Positions 16,325-24,152 of a stretch of DNA of 64,000 nt are shown here, in pieces. The position numbers and the translations under genes were made by a program. A model generated the notes under the pieces. It had not been told where the DNA came from, did not search any database, and saw only the letters and a list, made by a program, of their open reading frames with translations. This DNA is from JBCDHN01 sp965224535 (GTDB taxonomy: Bacteria > Verrucomicrobiota > Verrucomicrobiia > Verrucomicrobiales > DEV007). The DNA is taken from NCBI GenBank assembly GCA_965224535.1, contig CBDCZR010000020.1, positions 1 through 64,000 of the forward strand, read 5' to 3'. How positions within the stretch are numbered: position 1 is the stretch's first letter; every line of letters begins with the position of its first letter.

Positions 16325-18395
16325 AGTCGCCGCCGCTGCGATTTTTTGTCTGGTTGGCGTTTGCGGCGCAGAAGTCACGCCGCCGGACTACAACTGGGCC
16401 CGGCTCGAATCGGTTTTTCCGTCCGGAGCGGCGCGGGGACAAAGCATCGAGGTTGAGTTTCGGCTCTACGATGGCGGCGCGGAGGGAGGCGCGGCCGGCA
16501 TCCTCATCGACGGCCCGCCGGGGATTACTGTGCGCGAGATCGAGGCCACCTCGAAGGAGACCATTCGTGCTAAGCTGGACATCGCCGAAGATGCTCCGCT
16601 GGGCCGGCGCATGGTGCGGGTTCATGGATCGAAGGCCGGTTTGACGAATTTTCGCTGGTTCGTCGTTGGTGACCTGGGCGAGGCGGTCGAGACCGAAAAA
16701 AACAACACGCCGGATGCCGCGAACGCCGTGGAAACGCCGCTGGTCGTCAACGGCCGGATCGGCGGCAAGCTGGACCAGGATTGCTTCCGGTTCGCGGCGC
16801 GAAAAGGGCAAACCATCGTCGCCGCGATCAACGCGCACGGGCTCGATGCGATGGGGTTCGGGCGGGACGATCGCGGGTTCGCCGACTTGTCGCTGGAATT
16901 GCTCGACGACGCCGGCCGAACCCTAGCAAGCGCGGGCGACACCGTGGGTTTCGACCCAATCGTCGAGCACGAAATTCCCGCCGATGGCGATTACGTCGTC
17001 CGCGTCTCGATGATCGGCTACCACGGCTTTCCGCAAGCGGTTTACCGGCTCACACTCGGCGATGTGGGCTACGCAACCGCGGTTTTTCCCAGCGGCGGCG
17101 CGCGGGGCGGCGAATTGCGGGCCGAACTGGCCGGATTCAACCTAACAACGCCAAAAACGGCCGCGTTTAGCCTACCTAAATCACCTCACCCGATTTTTTA
17201 CGCCCAACCCGCCGGATTGCCGGTTCACGATCTGGCGCTCCATCTCTCCCTGGGACCGGAAATCCTAGAAACCGAGCCTAACAACGCCAAAATCACGGCC
17301 ACGCCGCTTAGCATCCCGGGAATCGCAAATGGCCGGTTTTTGGCCGAAAATGACGAGGACTGGTACCGCCTTTCGTTGGCCAAAAACCAGAAAATCGAGC
17401 TGGAAATCATGGCCCAGCGTCACCTGCGCTCGCCCATCGACACTCGCCTGGAGATTTTCGACGCGAACGGCAAATCGGTGGCCGCAAACGACGACGGAGC
17501 GATTTTCGGCGGCGAAACGACGCACGAATTCAACGCGTTCGACAGCTACCTCCCTTTCGCCGCGAAGGAAGCCGGCGACTACTTCCTCCGGGTCACCGAC
17601 GAAACCGGCGCAAGCGGCCCGCGCACCGTTTACCGGCTCTTTTCCCGCGAAAGTAAGCCGGATTTTCGCGCCTATCACTGGCCGGACGCCGTGCCGGTTT
17701 GGGGCCCCGGTTCGACTGCCTCATTCGCCGTGGAAATCATCCGTCTCGGCGGGCTCAAGGCGGACGTGGAGTTTCGCGTCGAAGGTCTGCCCGAAGGTTG
17801 GAGCAGCGCCGCCGGTTATTCGTGCCTGAACGACTACCGCGGACCCAAAGCCGCGCTCGGGACCAAGGCGCTGATCACCATCACCGCCCCGCCTGACGCG
17901 AAAATCGGCGACTTGGCCGACTTCCAAGTTCTCGCCCGCGCCGAAGCGGAATCCGGCGTCATCGAGCACCGCGCACAAGCCCTGACACTGTACCAAAACT
18001 CCGATCCGCACCAATTTCAGCTCAGCCCCGCCGCCCGCGCCGTCGTCGCCGCGCCGCAGGGCCCCTGGCTCGACACGGCAACCACCGCCCTGGACGTAAA
18101 ACCCGGCGATAAGCTTACTATCCCGGTTACGCTCCACAACCTCGGCGAGAAGCCCGAATCGTTCCAAATCATCGCCAACCAGGCGCGCTCCCACCACATC
18201 GCCAGCTTCGGCGCGCCGGTCAAAGTCCCCGCCGGCGTCACGAAGTTCGACATGCCGCTGGAAATCCCCGCTTCTATGAAGCCCGGCGTCTACGGCATCG
18301 TCATCGCGCGCCAATGGCTCAGCAATCTGCGCGGCGGCCTGCCCGGTCCCTGCACGCCGGTGATTCGCCTGAAAGCGGCGCCGGACGATTCGTAG
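16317..18395 (+). CDS. Secreted protein with pre-peptidase C-terminal (PPC) domains
   Basis: 692 aa starting inside the last codons of the DUF1501 gene (ATG 16317). Signal peptide MRKVAAAAIFCLVGVCGAEV. Two PPC-type beta-sandwich units are visible: one with ETEKNNTPDAANAVETPLVV and DQDCFRFAARKGQTI (about residues 120-245), a second with ETEPNNAKITATPLSIPGI and DEDWYRLSLAKNQKIELEI (about 320-440). C-terminal Ig-like or NPCBM-like beta domains follow, with GDKLTIPVTLHNLGEKPESF. Probably an exported binding or scaffold protein partnering the DUF1501 product. No catalytic site seen. Confidence 0.85.
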   Translation: MRKVAAAAIFCLVGVCGAEVTPPDYNWARLESVFPSGAARGQSIEVEFRLYDGGAEGGAAGILIDGPPGITVREIEATSKETIRAKLDIAEDAPLGRRMVRVHGSKAGLTNFRWFVVGDLGEAVETEKNNTPDAANAVETPLVVNGRIGGKLDQDCFRFAARKGQTIVAAINAHGLDAMGFGRDDRGFADLSLELLDDAGRTLASAGDTVGFDPIVEHEIPADGDYVVRVSMIGYHGFPQAVYRLTLGDVGYATAVFPSGGARGGELRAELAGFNLTTPKTAAFSLPKSPHPIFYAQPAGLPVHDLALHLSLGPEILETEPNNAKITATPLSIPGIANGRFLAENDEDWYRLSLAKNQKIELEIMAQRHLRSPIDTRLEIFDANGKSVAANDDGAIFGGETTHEFNAFDSYLPFAAKEAGDYFLRVTDETGASGPRTVYRLFSRESKPDFRAYHWPDAVPVWGPGSTASFAVEIIRLGGLKADVEFRVEGLPEGWSSAAGYSCLNDYRGPKAALGTKALITITAPPDAKIGDLADFQVLARAEAESGVIEHRAQALTLYQNSDPHQFQLSPAARAVVAAPQGPWLDTATTALDVKPGDKLTIPVTLHNLGEKPESFQIIANQARSHHIASFGAPVKVPAGVTKFDMPLEIPASMKPGVYGIVIARQWLSNLRGGLPGPCTPVIRLKAAPDDS

Positions 18396-18476
18396 CTACC
18401 GTCCGTTTCCGGCTTGCCATCGGCGGTTGTTAGGCTCTGTTTGCCGCCAAATCAAACACCCAAGCCCAACCCCAAA

Positions 18477-18995
18477 ATGACCAACTACAACTGGGAAACC
18501 ACCTTCCTAAGCCTCTTCGACCGTTGCCTGGAACGCTACCGCGGCGGCGATGAAAACTTTGAGGGCTACTACACCGGCGAGGATCGCGAATTTCTGCGAA
18601 CCATCGGCTACAAGCCCCGCGAATTTTTCGATTTCGTCGAGGATTTTGGCGATGGCGGCGATCCCACGCCCACCACCGCGGCGATGGTCGCCGCCGTGCG
18701 CCGCGATTACCTGCGCACCATCCAGAGCGGCAAGCTGAGCGATCGTGAAATTACCCCCGACGAGCTTCCCGGCAAAACCGAGGAGCTGGCCGGCATCGTC
18801 TGGCTGCCGCGCATCATCAAAAAAGCCGAAGGCAAGCTGCGCGGAGAATTGCACCCTGACATCATGTTCAGTTGCGGCGGCGACCGCGCTTTTATGCATC
18901 GTCACGACATTCATCCGGCGGATTTTTTGCGCGTGATTTGGGCCGCGAAAGGGGACGCGGGTTACGTGGTTGACTACGTGAAGCAGCAGAGTTAG
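18477..18995 (+). CDS. DUF5069-like protein (172 aa)
   Basis: Starts at ATG 18477 (MTNYNWETTFLSLFDR). The C-terminal half fits DUF5069: PGKTEELAGIVWLPRIIKKA, then GKLRGELHPDIMFSCGGDRA, then IHPADFLRVIWAAKGDAGYV. Soluble, no signal. A longer frame from 18414 adds a Pro/Asn stretch without support. Function unknown. A strong hairpin follows the stop. Confidence 0.75.
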   Translation: MTNYNWETTFLSLFDRCLERYRGGDENFEGYYTGEDREFLRTIGYKPREFFDFVEDFGDGGDPTPTTAAMVAAVRRDYLRTIQSGKLSDREITPDELPGKTEELAGIVWLPRIIKKAEGKLRGELHPDIMFSCGGDRAFMHRHDIHPADFLRVIWAAKGDAGYVVDYVKQQS

Positions 18996-19001
18996 CCCAG
19001 A

Positions 19002-19035
19002 CGCGCCGCCGAGGCAAAAATTCCCCGGCGGCGCG
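19002..19035. terminator. Bidirectional hairpin terminator between convergent genes
   Basis: CGCGCCGCCGAGG (19002-19014) pairs with CCCCGGCGGCGCG (19023-19035), 12 of 13 positions, across a short CAAAAATT loop. It stands between the stop of the DUF5069 gene and the stop of the CreD-like gene, so it can serve both strands. Confidence 0.7.
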
Positions 19036-19060
19036 AGAATTGCGTGGCTAACCAGAATCC

Positions 19061-20281
19061 TCAGCCAGCTTGCGGAACCGGCGGCGGAACCTGACGGCGT
19101 GGTTTGACGCTTTGGGCGAAAATCTTGGGCCAATCGACCTTCGCGGTCATCCACATGAGCAGCGCCAGGGTCAAAACGGCGCCGATGGTGATGGTTAGGC
19201 CGCTGAGCCCTTCGAAAAAGAAGCTGTAGCTGAACAGCACCATGTAGGCGGTTTGCGCCAACGCGGTGATGAGGGCAAAGCGCCGCCCGGCCACGGCCCA
19301 AACGTAGCCGCAGACCAATCCCAGCGAGACCACGCAGGAGACGAAAAACGCGGGAAACAGCGGAATGACATCCACCAGGTAGGCGAGCAGGAGCTGGAAG
19401 GCGAAGTAACCCGCGGCGAGGAAGAAGTAGTTCATGGGATGCAAATTTTGCCCGCGCGCCATGCCCACGATGACGAGCACGGCGAAGAAAAAGAGCAGCG
19501 AAATGGGCGCGAAATACGTGATTCTGGCCACCGTTGGGCCGGGGTTCAACACGCTGGGCATGCCCATGCCGATGGCGTTGGCCGCGATGACGTCCGGATA
19601 CTCCCAACCCAGCTTCCAACCGCCGTCAGCCGTTGTTTCGCGCGTGTTTGGCGAGCCCGTGCCGTGGGGAAAATCGATCTCCGCGAAGTTTGTCGCCATG
19701 GCGAGCGTAAAGTTGCGGATGCGCGGATTTTCGCCGAAAACGTAGCGCCAGGAGTCCAACCCGCGGGAGCGGTAGGCGATGGTTACCGGCATACTCGCCC
19801 CCGCTTCCAGGTGGACGGCTTCGGTGATTTTTCCCTCGCGCGGGGTGCGTTGCGTCGATTCCCGGTCGCCGACGCGAAGCTGAAAATCGTCGTAGCTCGT
19901 GCCTTTGGCCGGGAGCGTGAACTCCACGTAAACCGTCTGACGGATGGGCGTGGGATTGGCCACATCATAGGTCGCATGAAAGTCGACCCGGTAGGTGCGA
20001 TACCAGAGCAGGCCCTTCTTTTTGCGGTCGTAGGCCAGGTCCACGGAGACGTTGCTGGCTTCCGGCTGAATTTCGCGCATGGCCTTGCGATTGGTCGGCG
20101 AGGCGTAGAAAATGCGCGGGTGTTGCTGGACCATGGGCGGGCCCCAGTTTCCCTCCACGTTGAGGCAGAGTTTCGAATTCTGCGCGTTGGTGCGGACGGC
20201 GACGGCTTCGCTAAGCAGGCGCCAACCTATGCTGGTGGCGGCAAAAATGGCGCCGATGGCGACGAGGTGGATCAGTTTCAT
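19061..20281 (-). CDS. CreD-like inner-membrane protein
   Basis: 406 aa. An N-terminal membrane anchor (residues 1-20) is followed by a periplasmic beta-rich domain (about 30-250) and about six membrane helices. The motif ARGQNLHPMNYFFLAAGYFA matches the conserved core of the CreD cell-envelope-integrity family, although the periplasmic domain is shorter than in Escherichia coli CreD. The C-terminus is basic and proline-rich. It lies 40 bp behind the secreted protein gene of 20322-22061, so the two are probably one operon with a joint envelope role (inference). The gap holds two runs of eight or more T residues on the plus strand. Confidence 0.8.
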   Translation of the reverse strand: MKLIHLVAIGAIFAATSIGWRLLSEAVAVRTNAQNSKLCLNVEGNWGPPMVQQHPRIFYASPTNRKAMREIQPEASNVSVDLAYDRKKKGLLWYRTYRVDFHATYDVANPTPIRQTVYVEFTLPAKGTSYDDFQLRVGDRESTQRTPREGKITEAVHLEAGASMPVTIAYRSRGLDSWRYVFGENPRIRNFTLAMATNFAEIDFPHGTGSPNTRETTADGGWKLGWEYPDVIAANAIGMGMPSVLNPGPTVARITYFAPISLLFFFAVLVIVGMARGQNLHPMNYFFLAAGYFAFQLLLAYLVDVIPLFPAFFVSCVVSLGLVCGYVWAVAGRRFALITALAQTAYMVLFSYSFFFEGLSGLTITIGAVLTLALLMWMTAKVDWPKIFAQSVKPRRQVPPPVPQAG

Positions 20282-20321
20282 TTTTTTTCGTTTGTTCGAT
20301 TTTTTTTTGGGTTTGGCAGGC

Positions 20322-22061
20322 TCACTCGTTGGCAGTTGGGCGTCGGTAAAAGACTTCCACCGCCGGTGCTTCGCCCTGGCAGAGTTGCTTCAGCAGCGAG
20401 ACCGCGTTGGCCGATTTTGAGCTGCTTTCGGTGGGCTCCACGTTGCCGTCCACCGCGGTGATGGCGAAGACGCCGGGGATTCGCAGATCCCAGCAAAGCT
20501 TGTGGATGAAGAGCGGCGTTTCTGGCAAGGTTAGGGTAAGGCTGCCCTCGATTTCGGAAAGCGGCTCGCCGCGGTGCGCGTAATCCAGCGATACCTGGGT
20601 TTCGCCGGAGTCGCCCGCGAGGCTTAGCTCAATGGTGCGCTCGTCCCGTGCCACCGGCGTGGTCGGGCGGCCGTCGACGGTGCATTTCAACACCTCGCAG
20701 CCTTCCGGCAGCGTCGTTTGCCAAACCAGGGTGTGGTCGTGCTCGATGGTGTAAGCCGCCCGGTTCAAGGTCTGGCCGTTTTTCTCAAGCTGCGTCTCAA
20801 AACAGGCCTCGACGATCGTCGCCTGAGCCGTGGAACGCCGCGGCAACCAGCGCGGCGACACCTGAGCATCTGCGTTAGCCTGGAGGCTCACAAAATCCGC
20901 GTTGCCCAGCTTTTCGCGAAACCAACCGGAAATCCGCTGCGCTTCCGCGGACGCCGTCACGCCATCTCCGCCAATTTCCAGCCCTTCAGCCAGCGGAATG
21001 ACGAACAGCGCCTCGCTTGACTCGCCCGGCTCGGCCCGCGGGACGGAAAGCGGCCACGATTCCGCCAGGGGCGAGACCGGCAGGTCAAAACTCAGCTCAA
21101 TCTGGCGATCCAGCGTTCCGGCGTCTTCCCAGCTCAGTTGGTAGACCAGGTCGCCTTCGCTCGTTCGGCCGGGGCGCGACCGTTCCAGCGCGTTGCTGGA
21201 AATTTCCACGTTTCGCGCGTTTTTCGGCAAACGCAGCCCTAACGACTCGCCCTCACCGGTACGATCCCGGGCAAAAACACGCGCTTGGTGATGCAGGGCG
21301 CCATCCGCGTAACGCGCCAGGATTTGCGAAGAAATTTCCCACGTGCTGGGCACGACTTCTTTCGGCTGCTCCCTCTCCGCCGGCTGCGAAATTAGGCTCA
21401 GCTTCACCGACCCGGAATTCTGCGGTAAAGCCGCCGTCGCCACGCCATCGGTCACCACCAGCGGCGAGCCGTTTAGCTCCAAACCACGTTCGGCCGGCAC
21501 GCCGGTTACGCTCAAAACCTGCACCGTCGCCTCGCGCGGCTCCAGCTCCAGGATTTGCTCGCGAGATCCGCGTTGGCGCGGTGAGGTGAACTCCAGCGTT
21601 AGGCTAACCGGCCCCGTTTCCTGGCGCAGCAGGACGTATCCGCCGTCCCGCCAGACCACGCCGGCGTCCTCCGGTTCCACCCGGACCAACCTGCCGGAAC
21701 CGCCGAGCAGCGGCACGGTGTGCCAGGCGTTGTCGTAGCTTTCCACCTCAAATCGGGCCGAAAGCTGCACGTTTTCCTCGCCGATCGTCACATCCGCGCG
21801 CAAAGCGCGAACCACCGCCTGAATTGGCGGCTTAGCTTCCTTGGGCTCCGCCTCCCGCGCCTTGGCTGCCTCCCACAGCCTGCGAACCTCGGCGTAAGGC
21901 AAGGTGACCCGCGCCTGATCGGACTCAAAGAAGCCGGGCGGGCTGGATTTTGGGGTGATGGTGCTAGGGTCGGCGCTGGTTTCCTGGCCATGGGTCAGAC
22001 CGCCCAAAACCAAAACAAAAGCGCCGCCGCAGAAGAAGAGGAAGGTTCGCGTTTTCATCAT
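20322..22061 (-). CDS. Large secreted or periplasmic beta-rich protein of unknown function
   Basis: About 579 aa from the tandem ATG codons at 22061/22058 (MMKTRTFLFFCGGAFVLVLG signal). A frame from 22217 exists, but its first 52 residues lack a sensible signal. The mature part starts with a helical VTLPYAEVRRLWEAAKAREA segment, a form recurring in long secreted proteins of Planctomycetes and Verrucomicrobia (recollection). It continues with strand-rich sequence such as GPVSLTLEFTSPRQRGSREQ. No catalytic motif. First gene of the unit with the CreD-like protein. Confidence 0.7.
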   Translation of the reverse strand: MMKTRTFLFFCGGAFVLVLGGLTHGQETSADPSTITPKSSPPGFFESDQARVTLPYAEVRRLWEAAKAREAEPKEAKPPIQAVVRALRADVTIGEENVQLSARFEVESYDNAWHTVPLLGGSGRLVRVEPEDAGVVWRDGGYVLLRQETGPVSLTLEFTSPRQRGSREQILELEPREATVQVLSVTGVPAERGLELNGSPLVVTDGVATAALPQNSGSVKLSLISQPAEREQPKEVVPSTWEISSQILARYADGALHHQARVFARDRTGEGESLGLRLPKNARNVEISSNALERSRPGRTSEGDLVYQLSWEDAGTLDRQIELSFDLPVSPLAESWPLSVPRAEPGESSEALFVIPLAEGLEIGGDGVTASAEAQRISGWFREKLGNADFVSLQANADAQVSPRWLPRRSTAQATIVEACFETQLEKNGQTLNRAAYTIEHDHTLVWQTTLPEGCEVLKCTVDGRPTTPVARDERTIELSLAGDSGETQVSLDYAHRGEPLSEIEGSLTLTLPETPLFIHKLCWDLRIPGVFAITAVDGNVEPTESSSKSANAVSLLKQLCQGEAPAVEVFYRRPTANE

Positions 22062-22195
22062 GCGGCGCACTTTGCAGGCCGCGTGTGCGCGTTTTATGAA
22101 CCCCCGGTGAAATGCCGGTGAATTTGGGCCGGCCGCGAGAATCGGCGCTATCCGGTTGATTTTGGCCGCGTGCGCGGGATTTTTCCGCAAAACGC

Positions 22196-22702
22196 ATGGA
22201 AGCAAACGACGCCCCACACATCCGCCCCGCCACTCCCGACGACGTTTCCGCGATTCACGGCTTGCTGCTGGAGTTGGCCGAGTTCGAAAAAATCACCCAC
22301 CTCGTGGAGGCGACCGAAGATTCGACCCACGAAGCGTTGTTCGGCGAAAATCCGGCCGCAGAGGCGCTGGTGACCGAGGTGGAGGGGCAAATTGTGGCCA
22401 CGGCGGTGTTTTTTCGCAATTATTCCACGTTTGTGGGCCGGCCCGGGCTCTACCTGGAGGACATCTACGTCCGCCCCGAGCATCGCGGGAAGGGAATCGG
22501 GCGCGCCCTGCTCGCGGAACTGGCGAAAATCGCAAAATCCCAAGGCTGCGGGCGCATGGAGTGGACGGTGCTCGACTGGAACCAACGCGCGATCGAATTC
22601 TACGAAAAACTGGATGCCGAGATCATGCAGGGCTGGCGCATCGTCAGGCTGCGCCGGGACGGCATCGCTCGCCTGGCCGGGCAAGACCCTCCGGCAAGCT
22701 GA
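22196..22702 (+). CDS. GNAT-family N-acetyltransferase (diamine acetyltransferase-like)
   Basis: 168-aa GNAT domain. The acetyl-CoA loop is RPEHRGKGIGRALL (about residues 93-106), preceded by the strand LYLEDIYV and followed by WTVLDWNQRAIEFYEKLDAE. The order IRPATPDDVSAIHGLLLELA ... LYLEDIYVRPEHRGKGIG ... RMEWTVLDWN closely follows the spermidine/spermine N1-acetyltransferase (SSAT) subgroup, but substrate is not proven. The start is a clear ATG at 22196, divergent from the secreted protein gene. The der GTPase follows after 55 bp. Confidence 0.88.
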   Translation: MEANDAPHIRPATPDDVSAIHGLLLELAEFEKITHLVEATEDSTHEALFGENPAAEALVTEVEGQIVATAVFFRNYSTFVGRPGLYLEDIYVRPEHRGKGIGRALLAELAKIAKSQGCGRMEWTVLDWNQRAIEFYEKLDAEIMQGWRIVRLRRDGIARLAGQDPPAS

Positions 22703-22757
22703 GGCCAACTTAGGGCTTGAAGCCAGGGGCGAAACCGGCGATCAAACGGCTACAACC

Positions 22758-24149
22758 TTGCCGTCCATTTCCCAAAATCTCCCCACGCTCGCCATCGTCG
22801 GCCGGCCTAACGTTGGTAAATCCGCCATCTTCAACCGATTTGCCGGCCGGCGCATTGCCATCGTGCACGATGAGCCCGGCGTGACCCGCGACCGCATCTC
22901 CGCCGTCTGCACCGCGGGACCGGCGCCGTTTGAGGTCATCGACACCGGCGGAATCGGCGCCTCGCTCGACGATGGCTTTGCCCAGCAAGTGCGTGCCGAG
23001 GCGGATATCGCCATTCACTCCGCTAACCTCATTTTGTTCGTGGTGGACGGAAAAAGCGGCATTCACACCGTGGACGAAGACTTGGCCAACGTGCTGCGCC
23101 GCGCCGAGGTGGAAGTGATCCTGGCGGTGAACAAGGTGGACGACAAAAAGCACGAAAACGTGGTGGCCGACTTTGCGGGGCTGGGTTTCGGCAATCCGTT
23201 CGCGATTTCCGCCGAGCACGGCCGCAATTTCGACGCCCTAACGCGCCACATCAGCCGAAAATTGGGCGCGGCGGGCGGCGAGCACGGCGAAACCGGGGAA
23301 ACCGGCTCCACGCCTCCGGCTCCCTGTTCTATCGCCGTCGTGGGCCGGCCCAACGTGGGAAAATCCAGCCTCATCAACGCGATTTTGGACGACGAGCGCA
23401 CCATCGTCAGCGATGTGGCCGGAACGACGCGCGATGCGGTGGACATCCCCTACGAGCGCGGCGGCGCCCGCTATACGCTCATCGACACCGCCGGAATCCG
23501 CAAGCGAACCAAGCGCGATAGCTCCGTGGAAGTCTTCAGCGTCATGCGCAGCGAGCGAAGCATACGGCGCGCGGATTTGTGCCTGCTGGTCATCGATTCG
23601 GCCGGCGGTGTGACCGCGATGGACCGGAAAATCGCCCGCAAAATTCTCGAGGAAAACAAGCCATGCCTCGTCATCCTCAACAAATTCGACCTCTTTCATC
23701 CCGACGCCCCAAAACGCGCCCGAATCGAGGAATTGCAGGCGCACGTGCAGCGGGAGTTGTTTTTCCTGCACTACGCCCCGCTGGTGGCGGTTTCGGCGCT
23801 GAAAGGGCAGTTTTTGCGCAAAATTTTCGGCGGGATCGAGCGCGTTCATCGCGCTGCGAATGCGCCGATTGGCACTGGCGAGCTAAATCGCGTCCTCAAG
23901 CAAGCGATCGCGAAAAACCCGCCTCCGGCGCGGAAAAACCGCCGGCTTAACCTCCTCTACGCCACCACAAAACGCAGCGGCGACCGGCCTCGCGCGATGG
24001 AGGCGCCGCGTTTCCTGCTCTTCGTCAATCACGCGGATTTGCTCTCGCGCACCTACCAGCGCTACCTGGAAAACGCGCTGCGGGCGGCGTATGATTTGAC
24101 GGGGCAGCCGGTGGATTTTCAGGTGCGTTCGCGCCGCGACGCGTCTTGA
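22758..24149 (+). CDS. der: GTPase Der (EngA), ribosome assembly
   Basis: 463 aa with two GTPase domains in tandem and a C-terminal KH-like domain. G1 motifs GRPNVGKS occur at residues 15-22 and 196-203, with G3 DTGG and DTAG, and G4 NKVD and NKFD. Der acts in assembly of the large ribosomal subunit. I begin at TTG 22758, which places the first strand (LAIVGRPNVG) at the normal distance. The longer open frame to 22392 is only a shadow of the acetyltransferase gene. The linker AAGGEHGETGETGSTPPAP between the G domains is Gly/Glu-rich. Its stop lies 3 bp from that of the convergent DUF1553 gene. Confidence 0.95.
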   Translation: MPSISQNLPTLAIVGRPNVGKSAIFNRFAGRRIAIVHDEPGVTRDRISAVCTAGPAPFEVIDTGGIGASLDDGFAQQVRAEADIAIHSANLILFVVDGKSGIHTVDEDLANVLRRAEVEVILAVNKVDDKKHENVVADFAGLGFGNPFAISAEHGRNFDALTRHISRKLGAAGGEHGETGETGSTPPAPCSIAVVGRPNVGKSSLINAILDDERTIVSDVAGTTRDAVDIPYERGGARYTLIDTAGIRKRTKRDSSVEVFSVMRSERSIRRADLCLLVIDSAGGVTAMDRKIARKILEENKPCLVILNKFDLFHPDAPKRARIEELQAHVQRELFFLHYAPLVAVSALKGQFLRKIFGGIERVHRAANAPIGTGELNRVLKQAIAKNPPPARKNRRLNLLYATTKRSGDRPRAMEAPRFLLFVNHADLLSRTYQRYLENALRAAYDLTGQPVDFQVRSRRDAS

Positions 24150-24152
24150 CGG

